From a virus, in IMG/VR virus record IMGVR_UViG_3300030419_001717, positions 1-64,000 of that record: DNA of 64,000 nt; one strand, given 5' to 3'. The position numbers were made by a program, and so were the translations under genes. Shown here one piece after another: positions 1-8,434 of this stretch; the stretch's first letter is position 1; each line of letters begins with the position of its first letter. The notes below the pieces were generated by a model, which made no database searches, was not told where the DNA came from, and saw nothing but the letters and a program-made list of their open reading frames with translations.

Positions 1-1629
1 CTGTTTACCTTGAGTTCCTTGAGCACCTGTTGCACCTGTAGTTCCTTGGGTTCCTTGAGAACCAGTATCACCAGTAGTACCTTGTTTACCTTGTGTACCT
101 TGTGCACCTGTACTACCTTGAGTACCTTGACTACCTGTATCACCAGTAGTTCCCTGTTTACCTTGTGTACCTTGTGCACCTGTACTACCTTGATTACCTT
201 GAGTTCCTTGTTTACCTTGAGTTCCTTGTGCACCGGTAGTACCTTGGGTACCTTGACCACCAGTAGAACCTGTACTTCCTTGTTTTCCTTGTGTGCCCTG
301 TGCACCCGTAGTACCTTGTGTACCTTGTCCACCAGTAGCACCTGTAGTACCTTGAGTTCCTTGGTCGCCAGTAGTACCTTGTTTACCTTGTGTACCTTGA
401 GCACCTGTAGTTCCCTGTTTACCTTGAACACCCTGTTCACCTAAATTTCCCGGAGGACCTTCAGGTCCTAATGTTCCTTGTGTTCCTTGAGAACCTTGAT
501 TACCCTGACGACCTTGTGCACCGGTAGTACCTTGGGTACCTTGACCACCTGTATTACCAGTAGTACCCTGTGTACCTTGCGTTCCTTGTGTTCCCTGTCT
601 TCCTTGAGTACCTTGTGAACCTCCACCACCGCCCCCACCGGTGGTTCCTTGTTTACCTTGTGTACCTTGTGTACCCTTATCTCCACTTTGAACAAAAGTA
701 ATAACACAATCATCTCCATTAGCAAAATAATCATTACTATCAACATACTGGACTTGAACTTCTTCATAAGCTGTTACACCTGTTCCTCCAGCACTGTTAG
801 CTCCTGTAATATTAAATGTGACCCATTTAGTAGAGTCATCTGTTTTAAAAATTCTAAGGTGACCTCGTGTATCACTATCACCATCATCTAAAGCATCATT
901 CCATGCACTAACATCGTCATTGTTTATATCTGTATCTGAAATCCCTACTTTAGAAATTAAACCATAATTTGGTACACCACCACCACCGGGTAACGTAAGA
1001 TTAAATCCAAAATTATTTGCTCCCGGTGACCCAGCAGTGATATCAAAACTACTATAATTAAATTCTATACTATTACCACCGAAAAGACCTAATGTTCCTT
1101 GTTTACCTTGGGTTCCTTGAGAACCTTGATTTCCTTGAGTTCCCTGTGCACCTTGAGCTCCTGTGGTACCTTGTGTACCTTGAGAACCACTTGTACCCCC
1201 AGCACCTTGTATACCTTGTTTACCTTGAGTACCTTGAGAACCTGTGTTACCAGTAGTACCTTGTTTACCTTGGGTTCCTTGAGAACCAGTATCACCAGTT
1301 GTTCCTTGTTTACCCTGTGTACCTTGAGTACCTTGACTACCTGTAGTTCCCTGTCTACCTTGACTTCCTTGTGAGCCTTGGTATCCTGTAGTTCCCTGTC
1401 TACCTTGTCTTCCTTGTGTACCTTGTCTTCCTTGTGTACCTTGTGAACCTCCACCACCGCCACCGCCAGTAGTACCCTGTGTACCTTGAGTACCTTGAGT
1501 ACCTGTACCGCCAGTAGTACCTTGTCTACCTTGAGAACCTTGTGAAGGCGTACCTATACGCGATTCAACGTAATTCTTATTGCTTCCGTAAGTAGCAGTA
1601 CTATTAAGTAATTTTCTATAATTTGGCAT
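1..1629 (-). CDS. Collagen-like virion fibre protein, C-terminus cut by window edge
   Basis: An open frame runs from ATG at 1629 (MPNYRKLLNSTATYGS) to base 1 without a stop, at least 543 codons. Residues about 27-182 are Gly-X-Y collagen triplets dominated by GTQ, GKQ, GTT and GSQ. Residues about 183-314 are a non-collagenous beta-rich domain. A second Gly-X-Y block follows from about 315 to the window edge. A GGGGGGG hinge occurs in both collagen blocks. Phage collagen-like proteins form trimeric fibres or whiskers, so a host-contacting virion fibre is likely (inference). It lies downstream of the capsid gene on the same strand. No strong ribosome binding site is visible. Because the repeat has a 9-base period, other frames also stay open; those are shadows. 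Confidence 0.88.
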   Translation of the reverse strand, partial: MPNYRKLLNSTATYGSNKNYVESRIGTPSQGSQGRQGTTGGTGTQGTQGTQGTTGGGGGGGSQGTQGRQGTQGRQGRQGTTGYQGSQGSQGRQGTTGSQGTQGTQGKQGTTGDTGSQGTQGKQGTTGNTGSQGTQGKQGIQGAGGTSGSQGTQGTTGAQGAQGTQGNQGSQGTQGKQGTLGLFGGNSIEFNYSSFDITAGSPGANNFGFNLTLPGGGGVPNYGLISKVGISDTDINNDDVSAWNDALDDGDSDTRGHLRIFKTDDSTKWVTFNITGANSAGGTGVTAYEEVQVQYVDSNDYFANGDDCVITFVQSGDKGTQGTQGKQGTTGGGGGGGSQGTQGRQGTQGTQGTQGTTGNTGGQGTQGTTGAQGRQGNQGSQGTQGTLGPEGPPGNLGEQGVQGKQGTTGAQGTQGKQGTTGDQGTQGTTGATGGQGTQGTTGAQGTQGKQGSTGSTGGQGTQGTTGAQGTQGKQGTQGNQGSTGAQGTQGKQGTTGDTGSQGTQGSTGAQGTQGKQGTTGDTGSQGTQGTTGATGAQGTQGKQ

Positions 1630-1661
1630 AGGGGGGTCCAATAAAATTGTAAATGTAAAGT

Positions 1662-1697
1662 GGAGGATTTCAGGGCGCAGGCCCTAAGGCATCCTCC
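1662..1697 (-). terminator. Nested hairpin between capsid and fibre genes
   Basis: GGAGGAT at 1662-1668 pairs with ATCCTCC at 1691-1697, and inside it AGGGC at 1672-1676 pairs with GCCCT at 1681-1685. It lies about 20 bases past the capsid protein stop. It may be an attenuator or an RNA-stabilising hairpin that lets the abundant capsid transcript end before the fibre gene. Archaeal termination normally relies on T-runs, and none is obvious here. Confidence 0.5.
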
Positions 1698-1716
1698 TAA
1701 CCTTTAATCGTTATCT

Positions 1717-2784
1717 TTAACCTGAGTTGTAAATAACTACACCGGAAGATGGGTTGGTTACCTTCAATCCGTATCTCATAGACATGTATGAACCGACAAT
1801 TCCAAATCCGGGATTTGCCTCTTCTACAGTCAATGGCCTTCTCTCAACGTAAGCCATAGGCTTAACAGATTCGTCCCAAACAAAGTATCTATCTGGAGGA
1901 CACCATGCATTGACGTATACACGCAATCCATATATGCTTCCAATTAGACCAGTGATTGAGGTCCTTTCTACTGGTGTATCAAGAACGTATCTGTTCTCGT
2001 TTGCAGTAGCGGTTGTGAAGTCTGCCATGTTAAGGATGGTCTTGTAGTGAGCTGGTGAAATTAATAGAGCGGTTGGGTTGTAACCGTGACCACCAATCAA
2101 TTCCATCGAGTCAGTTATTTTGCTCAAGGTGACGTTACCTGCGGCTCCAGTATCTTCAACGTAGTGACTTCCAGTCAATGTTGCGTCAGATGTGTTACCA
2201 TAGGAGTAGATACGTCCGGAGTTAACAGTTCCGCCGCTTCCGAGGAAACCACCGTACTGAGCATCTGCGAAAGTTGTAATAACAGCTTCCGTAGTTGTCT
2301 TTACGATTGAGGTTCCACCAGATACACCGGTTTTTAATGTTGAATCTCCAACACCGAGTAATCCATAAACAACGTTCTTTGTAACGTGTCTATCAACTGC
2401 TCTTCGTGCTTCATTCAAAGCCATTTCTACTTCGTTGAATCTTGAGTCTTCTATCATTCGGCGGGTTACACCAACTGCAAGTCCCCACTCATCAACAGAC
2501 ACTCTCTCGGAGCGTAAGTTAGTGTGTTGGTACTTAGGTGTGTTACCTTCACCGATTTCTTCCATACCCATTGAGGGTTTTGCGAATGTGATATCAATAT
2601 CACCGCCGGTTTCTGTAGTCATAGGTTCGCAGAACATTGACAATGCTGGTAAGTCTACAACTTTGTAGTCTTGAATTGCATCTTTATAGTCAATTAGAAC
2701 ACGCTCGCCCACTCCGCCGTCAACAGCTCCTGTATTAAGAGTTGTCAACACACCGGGTGCTAAATTTGAGTTTAATGCTGCCAT
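1717..2784 (-). CDS. Major capsid protein, HK97-fold type
   Basis: This 355-residue protein is the likely main shell subunit. It is not identified by a single motif but by overall character and by order: terminase, portal, protease/scaffold, decoration protein, then this gene. It has a central helix-rich segment around residues 98-145 (EWGLAVGVTRRMIEDSRF) resembling the long spine helix region of HK97-type subunits, followed by a beta-rich domain ending in a segment with Y332 and R/Y-rich strands. The N-terminus is not obviously a long delta domain, consistent with scaffolding being supplied by the protease/scaffold gene upstream. Start ATG at 2784 is preceded by AAGGAGAACTAAAAC, a good ribosome binding site. 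A nested hairpin follows the stop. Confidence is high from context and moderate from sequence alone. Confidence 0.85.
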   Translation of the reverse strand: MAALNSNLAPGVLTTLNTGAVDGGVGERVLIDYKDAIQDYKVVDLPALSMFCEPMTTETGGDIDITFAKPSMGMEEIGEGNTPKYQHTNLRSERVSVDEWGLAVGVTRRMIEDSRFNEVEMALNEARRAVDRHVTKNVVYGLLGVGDSTLKTGVSGGTSIVKTTTEAVITTFADAQYGGFLGSGGTVNSGRIYSYGNTSDATLTGSHYVEDTGAAGNVTLSKITDSMELIGGHGYNPTALLISPAHYKTILNMADFTTATANENRYVLDTPVERTSITGLIGSIYGLRVYVNAWCPPDRYFVWDESVKPMAYVERRPLTVEEANPGFGIVGSYMSMRYGLKVTNPSSGVVIYNSG

Positions 2785-2797
2785 GTTTTAGTTCTCC

Positions 2798-3187
2798 TTA
2801 TAGGCCCTGATACAGAATTCTTTGCATAGATGCTGCACCGCTGTGAGCTCCGCTTGGGTCTATGTAGTATCCGATTGCATTTGCAGCTGAGGAAGCTTGT
2901 CCTAGGTTACCGTCAGCTAATGTAGCTACACCGTCTCCTAATCCGATTGTTCCTGAACAATATGCATTCAATATAACTCCGTGACCTGTCACGATGCTAG
3001 CAATGTTACCTGAAGATACTGTTGTCAATGCAAAACCTAGTGGTTTGCCGTTTGCAGATGCGAATTTATCGACTTCTCCATCTGCACCCATTTGAACAGG
3101 GTATCCTGCGGTAACAGTACTTCCAGCTGTGAATGGTAAAATTCTTGCTGGTGCACCACCGTCATTTACTAATATTTCTGTTGCCAT
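2798..3187 (-). CDS. Capsid decoration protein (DUF2190 / gpD-like)
   Basis: 129 residues, mostly small beta-forming residues with a typical decoration-protein flow: an N-terminal strand (ATEILVNDGG), AG-rich turns, GKPLGFALTTVSSG, then VTGHGVILNAYC. Proteins of the DUF2190/gpD class bind at the local three-fold axes of HK97-type capsids and stabilise the shell. The gene sits 13 bases upstream of the capsid gene and 2 bases after the protease/scaffold gene, the classical position for a decoration protein. No signal peptide or membrane segment is present. Family assignment is by pattern and position. Confidence 0.75.
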   Translation of the reverse strand: MATEILVNDGGAPARILPFTAGSTVTAGYPVQMGADGEVDKFASANGKPLGFALTTVSSGNIASIVTGHGVILNAYCSGTIGLGDGVATLADGNLGQASSAANAIGYYIDPSGAHSGAASMQRILYQGL

Positions 3188-3189
3188 AT

Positions 3190-4461
3190 TTAATTACCTC
3201 TTAGTAATTCTTTGTTGAGCTTTACTCGCCCATCTTTGTTTATCTCTACACTAAATTGCCTTTCTGTTTCGTCAGCAGCTGGAGCTTCTCCGTCATTGGA
3301 TTTTCCTTTTCCGAATTGTCTCTCTGTGTCTGCTTCTGGTACAGGCATAGCATTTAATGCGTCGCTGAATCCAGTCAGCCTTGGTTCATCCCAAGCAGAT
3401 AGTTCCTCGACGCGAGCATCCTTCTTGTCCTCTTCGACTGTGCCGAAAAGAACTTCCTTGGATATAATCGTCTCAATAGTCTCTAACTTGCGAGCTTCAG
3501 CTTCTTTTGCAGCTCTCTCTTCTTCAGCAGCTTGAAATGCTTCAATTTGTTTTAAAGCATCAGCATACTGTCCTTCGATTTCTGCTTTGGAAGCGTTAAG
3601 TTCCTCTAGTTGAGAGCGTAGTGAAGCGAATTCGCGTTCAACAATGTTCTCTGCATCGGATTTTACATTGGTTTCTTTAACTTCTTCAGTCATAGTTTGT
3701 ACCTCTGTCTTCCCGTCTTCACATCCACATGCTCCTTCATGTCCACCACAACCACAGTCGTGGTCATCATCTTTAGCATGCGAATCACATTCCTCTCCTA
3801 TTTTACATTCCTTGCAGACGGGGTCCATTTTTTCATTGTCAATGAAACTAACTTCAGTGGGACGTAACTTGGTGGCGTATGTGTCACCCATGACATCAAT
3901 ATCATTGGAAAACCAATCAATACTGACGTGAGTCATATCCCCGTCCTTGACTTTTTTCATCACTTCTTGGCCGTGACCTGTTTTATTATCAACAGTAGCC
4001 TGCATTTGCATTCCAATTTTACCATCTTCCAATTCGATTACCTCAGGGTCAGTAGCCATGCCGATTAAATCCTCAGGCGTTCGTTGGTGGTTTATATATA
4101 TAGGAAGCTCAGCGAACTTCTCTATACTACTTTTTAAGATGGTAGGCTCTATATAAACCTTTTGTTCTTTCTCGTCTTCCATGTAAGAATGGAGACCTGA
4201 TGTAATAGCTATCACTGGGAATGTCACACTGTCGATTCCCTCATGCGTATTAACTGTAAGTTCGGAATTTCCCTCTACGGTCATAGCGAACGTACGTTGT
4301 ATTGCATTGGTTGGTTTGGAACCGTCACCAGCAAATTCCCGCTCTACACCATTTTCTTCTGCCCACATGCTGCACATTCCAGCTGCAAGCGTGTCGTGGT
4401 CTTCAAAACCACGTTTCTTTAGTGTTGCACTAACGGATGTTTTACATTTGTCGTACGTCAT
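3190..4461 (-). CDS. Prohead maturation protease fused to scaffold domain
   Basis: 423 residues. Residues about 80-210 look like a caudoviral serine prohead protease: His in YINHQR (about H125), Ser in MTHVSIDWF (about S180) and Glu in PTEVSF (about E203) are candidates for the catalytic triad. Residues 275-350 are a charged coiled coil (REFASLRSQLEELNAS onward) typical of an internal scaffold, and the tail is acidic and low complexity. Proteases of this class cleave scaffold and capsid N-termini during maturation. Odd feature: a Cys/His/Asp-rich insert at about 216-248 with 8 cysteines between the two domains. The gene overlaps the portal gene by 4 bases (ATGA), indicating translational coupling. 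Confidence 0.82.
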   Translation of the reverse strand: MTYDKCKTSVSATLKKRGFEDHDTLAAGMCSMWAEENGVEREFAGDGSKPTNAIQRTFAMTVEGNSELTVNTHEGIDSVTFPVIAITSGLHSYMEDEKEQKVYIEPTILKSSIEKFAELPIYINHQRTPEDLIGMATDPEVIELEDGKIGMQMQATVDNKTGHGQEVMKKVKDGDMTHVSIDWFSNDIDVMGDTYATKLRPTEVSFIDNEKMDPVCKECKIGEECDSHAKDDDHDCGCGGHEGACGCEDGKTEVQTMTEEVKETNVKSDAENIVEREFASLRSQLEELNASKAEIEGQYADALKQIEAFQAAEEERAAKEAEARKLETIETIISKEVLFGTVEEDKKDARVEELSAWDEPRLTGFSDALNAMPVPEADTERQFGKGKSNDGEAPAADETERQFSVEINKDGRVKLNKELLRGN

Positions 4462-5765
4462 CTTCTATCTCCTGTCGCATTAGCGGAGGGTTTGTTTCCC
4501 CTATTTTGTGCTCTTGCACTCTCTTCTTTTTTATCTGTATCTTTTCCTCCAGATACATTAGCGTTTTTACTGCCCGGTCCTCCTTCTAGTGGAGATGCTT
4601 TAACATCTTCAGAAGTTTCCATATCTAATTCTACAACTCCTTCAGGGTCAAGACCACGTTCTTCTCGAACTTCGCCGGGTGATAAAACACCTTCTGATAA
4701 ATATATCATGTCTGTCTTAGCTTTAGTAAATGCATCTTCAATATTAACTTGACGGAATTTAAATTTAGCTTCTCCGTTTTCTAATTGTGGCATTAACTGT
4801 GCGTTTAAAGCACCTTCTATTGCAGACTGTAAATAATTAACATATGGTTCAAATATAGGACGTGCCTTCTCTGGGTCACTCCACATAGTCATAGGGACCT
4901 TAAGCGCCATATGTATTTTAGCCAATAAATCATCTGTGTATTTTCCATACTCAAATGCTCTTTGTGTTCCACCTAATTCTTTAATAGCTATATCATTACC
5001 GTGAATTATATCTTCACCGGGAGCTAAATTATTGAATGCGTCTACAACCTCATTAATCTTATCAGGGCCGTAGGGCATATCAGGTAGACCACATGATATG
5101 TCAAATCTTGATATCGCATATTTATTAAGTGCTGCTCCTATATCTCTTTCTGCATAATCTTTTAAATCTATCAAATACATAATAGGGTGTATATCTGATA
5201 GACCATATGCATAGTCATCAAAAGGATTATTTTTTAATTCTATTATCTCATCTGGTTCAAATCTTACATTTTCTTTATCTTCACCAACTTCTTGATAATA
5301 ATACATCACTTGTCCATGTTCGTTTCTTTTAACAAACATGTTTTGGCTAGAACGAAGAATTAAGTTGTCTCCGGTCCACTCCAAATAGCCCGTACCAAAA
5401 ACACGAGCGTTTCTTACCCAACCATACAGAATCTGTTCAATATTAATATCTCTAAACATTTCTTCTACATTTTCACGTATGTTGTCTTCTGCTGTTACAA
5501 TATCAAAGTTATCTTTTACAGCATAGAAACAAGGCAGGTCGATTAAAGTTCTTACGACGGGGTCTTGTAAATATACATTCATATAAGTGCGTGGTGCACC
5601 AATATGTGGTTCGTATTCTCCTTTACCTTTGACATTAAAACCATTGTTATTCACTTTCAATCTTTTAATGATACCTGCTCCAAAATCTCTTGGGTCGTTT
5701 TCTTTAAAAGGGGGGTTAGACCCCACATTTGCGAATCTCCTTCGCACTCTATCAAATATTGACAT
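4458..5765 (-). CDS. Portal protein
   Basis: 435 residues. The N-terminus (SIFDRVRRRFANVGS) and the central region DPVVRTLIDLPCFYAVKD, then KVPMTMWSDPEKARP, match the usual portal pattern: N-terminal helix, wing domain, and a stem/crown region with an acidic, polar C-terminal tail (from about residue 380). The portal dodecamer forms the DNA entry channel at one capsid vertex and docks the terminase. Placement directly downstream of the large terminase and overlapping the protease gene by ATGA supports this. Two TATA-like boxes lie just upstream, so the head genes may have their own late promoter. Confidence 0.83.
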   Translation of the reverse strand: MSIFDRVRRRFANVGSNPPFKENDPRDFGAGIIKRLKVNNNGFNVKGKGEYEPHIGAPRTYMNVYLQDPVVRTLIDLPCFYAVKDNFDIVTAEDNIRENVEEMFRDINIEQILYGWVRNARVFGTGYLEWTGDNLILRSSQNMFVKRNEHGQVMYYYQEVGEDKENVRFEPDEIIELKNNPFDDYAYGLSDIHPIMYLIDLKDYAERDIGAALNKYAISRFDISCGLPDMPYGPDKINEVVDAFNNLAPGEDIIHGNDIAIKELGGTQRAFEYGKYTDDLLAKIHMALKVPMTMWSDPEKARPIFEPYVNYLQSAIEGALNAQLMPQLENGEAKFKFRQVNIEDAFTKAKTDMIYLSEGVLSPGEVREERGLDPEGVVELDMETSEDVKASPLEGGPGSKNANVSGGKDTDKKEESARAQNRGNKPSANATGDRR

Positions 5766-5769
5766 GGCT

Positions 5770-5809
5770 AGTCACATATATATAAACCGAGAGTAGTATT
5801 TAAAGATTG
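5770..5809 (-). promoter_or_regulatory. Minus-strand promoter before portal gene
   Basis: Read on the minus strand there are two TATA-like boxes, ATCTTTAAATACT near 5807-5795 and GGTTTATATATATG near 5787-5774, upstream of the portal ATG at 5765. The first would start transcription about 25 bases downstream, giving a short leader; the second would start inside the gene. This lies in the only gap between the terminase and portal genes. Confidence 0.6.
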
Positions 5810-5811
5810 CG

Positions 5812-7518
5812 CTAAAAACGTATACCTTTATTAAGAGTATGCGACCTAGCGGCAGTAGTTAGGACAGCTTTGCTGCCGTAATTCCTCTGTCTATTAGGTA
5901 CTCTTGACCTTCTTCTAGCTCCTTGTCCACCAGTGGATGCTCCTCCTATGCTTGCCCCTGCGGGTAGCATAGAAAGGGTAGCATGTATACCCATTACTGA
6001 ACTATCACAATAATCATCATGTTTTCCAGAAGGTGCTGCTATTTTCTCTGTCTTATTAGCTGCATCCATAGTATATTCAAGGTCCCTATGCTCCGAATAC
6101 CACTTCATTACTAGTCTTTTAATATGAGGTGGGGAAGTCTCTGGATTAGGCACTTTTACAAGTCCTTGTTGGATATAAGAAACATAATCTCTATATATCT
6201 GTGTCTTAGAGCCTCTTGGTCCACCAGTAAAAACAAAAGGTAAGAAATGAATCTGAGGACTACTATTTATAGAAGCTATCTTTAAATCTTGTTCAATCGC
6301 ACCACCAATACCCGTACAATCCACAATAAGGCGCTGAGCATTAAGAGTGTTACAAACTTGAATGATACGCTTACGTTGATAAGGAATGTCATGTCCACCA
6401 CTTTTAGGGCTAATCTCTTCAATATAGATAAGTCGTGCAATATCCTCTCCACCATTATCCCCCATAAGTTTCTCCCTTGCCCATCCGGTAATAACAGTAG
6501 AGTTAACAGATTTACCAACATCAACGCCGATAGTAATTTCAGGAGGATAATCTCCTGTTTCGATAGTTTCTCGTGTCCACGGTTCATAGTCTTCAAAACA
6601 GTCCCTTAGTTTTTCTGGATTGAATATCTGCGATACACTCTCTACAAACTCACATTCGTATTCTGTCCTCCAGTAGATAGAATCTTCTCCCCATTCAGTC
6701 ATCTTATCTAACATTTCTAATTCAGTATAAGGAGGTGAATATGCGTCTCCTTGTTCGATAGCGTCTTTCCATGTAAAGTGTAATCTAGTAAAGGTATTTT
6801 CATACGCATCTGAGTACAAATACCTATACATGTGATTCTCTTTTGACTTTGGTGTACCTAAATTTATGAACGGGGCCTTATTTGAAACTATCGCTGGTTC
6901 TACGTTATCCACAAACAAATTATCATCAATTAAAGGACTTTCATCTACAATACACATAGTAGGATGTTGTCCTCGTATAGCTTGTCCTTGGTTACTAGGC
7001 GCCAATGGAGCTCTACGCATCATTGTGCCCCCCTTCATGCGTATATGGGGCTTATTATGAAATTTATAATTATCTACCAAACTATCTAAAAATTTATTAT
7101 CTTTGAAGTTTCTATACACATATCCAAAGATTAATGCTGCTTGGTCTTCAGATGGAGCTAATACAAATATTAAATCTCTAAACCTTTTAAAAAACATATA
7201 GATAGTAACAGCTACAGCAAGAGCATATGATTTACCACTTCCTCTTGGTGCGAGAATAGCTAATTTACGCTGACCACCATCTTCGCGATGTGTTAATGAT
7301 TTAACTATTATTTGTTCTTGTAGTGGTCTTAATCTTAAAGGACGTTGTTTATTATCAATTAAATATGTTTCACAAAATGCTTTTACTAATTTAAGCATTT
7401 TATCTTCACTATGTCTACATTTTTCGAATATCTCTTCAAGGCTACGTGTATCGTAAGCGCCTTTACCTATCAGTGCTGTCTTCAGTTTCTTTGTCTCTTC
7501 CTTTATCGGTAGCTTCAT
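5812..7518 (-). CDS. terL: Terminase large subunit (packaging ATPase and nuclease)
   Basis: 568 residues. The ATPase domain has Walker A LAPRGSGKS at about 89-97 and Walker B MCIVDES at about 188-194. The C-terminal RNaseH-like nuclease has candidate metal-binding aspartates in IGVDVGKS (D333), LIVDCTGIGG (D400) and KHDDYCDS (501-505). It pumps and cuts the replicated genome into the prohead through the portal. The C-terminus is Gly/Arg-rich and basic. The annotated start at 7518 overlaps the previous gene by 56 bases; a later Met at codon 41 would reduce this, but the N-terminal segment is charged and plausible. Domain order and length are normal for the family. Confidence 0.95.
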   Translation of the reverse strand: MKLPIKEETKKLKTALIGKGAYDTRSLEEIFEKCRHSEDKMLKLVKAFCETYLIDNKQRPLRLRPLQEQIIVKSLTHREDGGQRKLAILAPRGSGKSYALAVAVTIYMFFKRFRDLIFVLAPSEDQAALIFGYVYRNFKDNKFLDSLVDNYKFHNKPHIRMKGGTMMRRAPLAPSNQGQAIRGQHPTMCIVDESPLIDDNLFVDNVEPAIVSNKAPFINLGTPKSKENHMYRYLYSDAYENTFTRLHFTWKDAIEQGDAYSPPYTELEMLDKMTEWGEDSIYWRTEYECEFVESVSQIFNPEKLRDCFEDYEPWTRETIETGDYPPEITIGVDVGKSVNSTVITGWAREKLMGDNGGEDIARLIYIEEISPKSGGHDIPYQRKRIIQVCNTLNAQRLIVDCTGIGGAIEQDLKIASINSSPQIHFLPFVFTGGPRGSKTQIYRDYVSYIQQGLVKVPNPETSPPHIKRLVMKWYSEHRDLEYTMDAANKTEKIAAPSGKHDDYCDSSVMGIHATLSMLPAGASIGGASTGGQGARRRSRVPNRQRNYGSKAVLTTAARSHTLNKGIRF

Positions 7519-7810
7519 CTGTTAAATCCTCTAAAAACCCTGCAAACCCTTCAGTTCGTTGTTCTACAACTGTAGGTATTTCTATATTTAATGCTCTGAA
7601 TTCAGTATGTATGTCACGAACGATTGAATTTCTTTGGCGCAAGAGCTCTGTTCGTAAGTTAACATCCCGAATATGTAAAGAAATTTCTTCCCAAAGCACG
7701 TCTTCAAGAGCAAGATTGCGCGCCAGAAGACGGACAAGCTCTTTATGACGACCATATTCTGCTTCTCCGACTCTCTGACGTAATCTTTGCTCGTATTCTT
7801 CCTCGTTCAA
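7463..7810 (-). CDS. Small helical protein, candidate terminase small subunit
   Basis: 115 residues, highly charged and almost entirely helical (EEEYEQRLRQRVGEAEYGRH), with no recognisable helix-turn-helix by eye. It sits immediately before the large terminase gene, which is where the DNA-recognition small subunit is normally encoded, and its size is right. The C-terminus is acidic (TDKGRDKETEDSTDR). It overlaps the membrane protein gene before it by 4 bases (ATGA). The role is inferred from position and size only; it could equally be an unrelated head-module protein. Confidence 0.5.
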   Translation of the reverse strand: MNEEEYEQRLRQRVGEAEYGRHKELVRLLARNLALEDVLWEEISLHIRDVNLRTELLRQRNSIVRDIHTEFRALNIEIPTVVEQRTEGFAGFLEDLTDEATDKGRDKETEDSTDR

Positions 7811-8262
7811 AGTGATTTGCCTTCATCAAGGGCTGATTTGACTTTAGACTTGACTAATGCGGCAAGTTCGTCGTCTTTCTCATCCCATGCTGTGACCAAT
7901 ACATTTCGAACTAAAGAGTCTTTTACGTGCTTTTGTGCTGTAGCATCCAGCTTTTCAAAAGCCTTCATCTGGGCTTTAGTTAGATTACTATCTAACATCT
8001 CCATTAATTCAGCTTCGTTGTTCTTAATGTATTTAAAAACTAACGCTTTAACTGCTGGTACAGTATAAGCAATATATCCTGCCATACCTACCACTAATGC
8101 AGCCATCGCCATTAATAATGGTTCATCCATTAACGCATCTAACATTCCAGATTCTTCTACAGTATCCAATATAGCGGTTAAGTTACCTTCTTCAGCAGTG
8201 TTATTTTCTTCTGCTGTCATGTTGCCGCTATTATCGGCTGTGTTATTACTTGTTTCATTCAT
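7807..8262 (-). CDS. Single-pass membrane protein of the head module
   Basis: 151 residues from ATG at 8262 (MNETSNNTADNSGN). The N-terminal 45 residues are Asn/Thr/Glu-rich with several NxT/NxS sequons, then one hydrophobic helix (LLMAMAALVVGMAGYIAYTV, about residues 50-70), then a charged helical C-terminal half. The start was chosen because GGAG lies 10 bases upstream and the TATA box at 8371-8380 would start transcription near 8350, after the upstream in-frame ATG at 8355. With that earlier ATG the protein would gain 31 residues. Function unknown. Topology suggests a glycosylatable outside N-terminus and a helical inside domain (inference). Confidence 0.6.
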   Translation of the reverse strand: MNETSNNTADNSGNMTAEENNTAEEGNLTAILDTVEESGMLDALMDEPLLMAMAALVVGMAGYIAYTVPAVKALVFKYIKNNEAELMEMLDSNLTKAQMKAFEKLDATAQKHVKDSLVRNVLVTAWDEKDDELAALVKSKVKSALDEGKSL

Positions 8263-8366
8263 ATGTTGATATCTCCATATTTTTTGGGACTCCCACGTTG
8301 GCACTTGCGTTAAGTATCCTGTGGAGCCTTGGCCCTTCTGTGAGAGCCTATACATAGTAGGTCACC

Positions 8367-8384
8367 CCACTATATAAAGCTTAC
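8367..8384 (-). promoter_or_regulatory. Minus-strand TATA promoter
   Basis: GCTTTATATAG on the minus strand (8380-8370) is a good archaeal TATA box; a transcript starting about 25 bases downstream would begin near 8350 and carry a leader of about 90 bases to the membrane protein ATG at 8262. GGGGTGA also lies just before the alternative ATG at 8355. Confidence 0.6.
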
Positions 8385-8432
8385 TTATTCCCCGTTACAG
8401 CAGTCACATGAGCAGTCTTTACAACAGCACAT
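8385..8432 (-). CDS. 15-residue cysteine-rich micro-protein
   Basis: ATG at 8432 opens a 15-codon frame encoding MCCCKDCSCDCCNGE, 7 cysteines in 15 residues, ending in TAA at 8385. AAGGAGAACTAATA lies directly before the ATG, a strong ribosome binding site at good spacing that includes the stop of the preceding gene. It lies between the basic head-module protein gene and the promoter of the next gene. The composition resembles a minimal metal-binding (metallothionein-like) peptide. No family is recognised. A frame this short can occur by chance, but the ribosome site, the tight coupling and the composition argue for expression. Confidence 0.55.
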   Translation of the reverse strand: MCCCKDCSCDCCNGE

Positions 8433-8434
8433 TA

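Noticed and set aside
10-1463. Several open frames on both strands inside the collagen-like gene
   Set aside because: They come from the 9-base Gly-X-Y period; the frame starting at 1629 gives a coherent collagen protein and the others give low-complexity Thr/Leu/Ser or Lys/Val strings.
1-1560. Tandem short repeats resembling a CRISPR or satellite array
   Set aside because: No unique spacers and no constant-length repeat; the repeats are codons of a collagen-like protein.
8263-8355. 31-codon N-terminal extension of the membrane protein
   Set aside because: The TATA box at 8371-8380 places the transcript start inside or after the ATG at 8355; the ATG at 8262 has its own GGAG.
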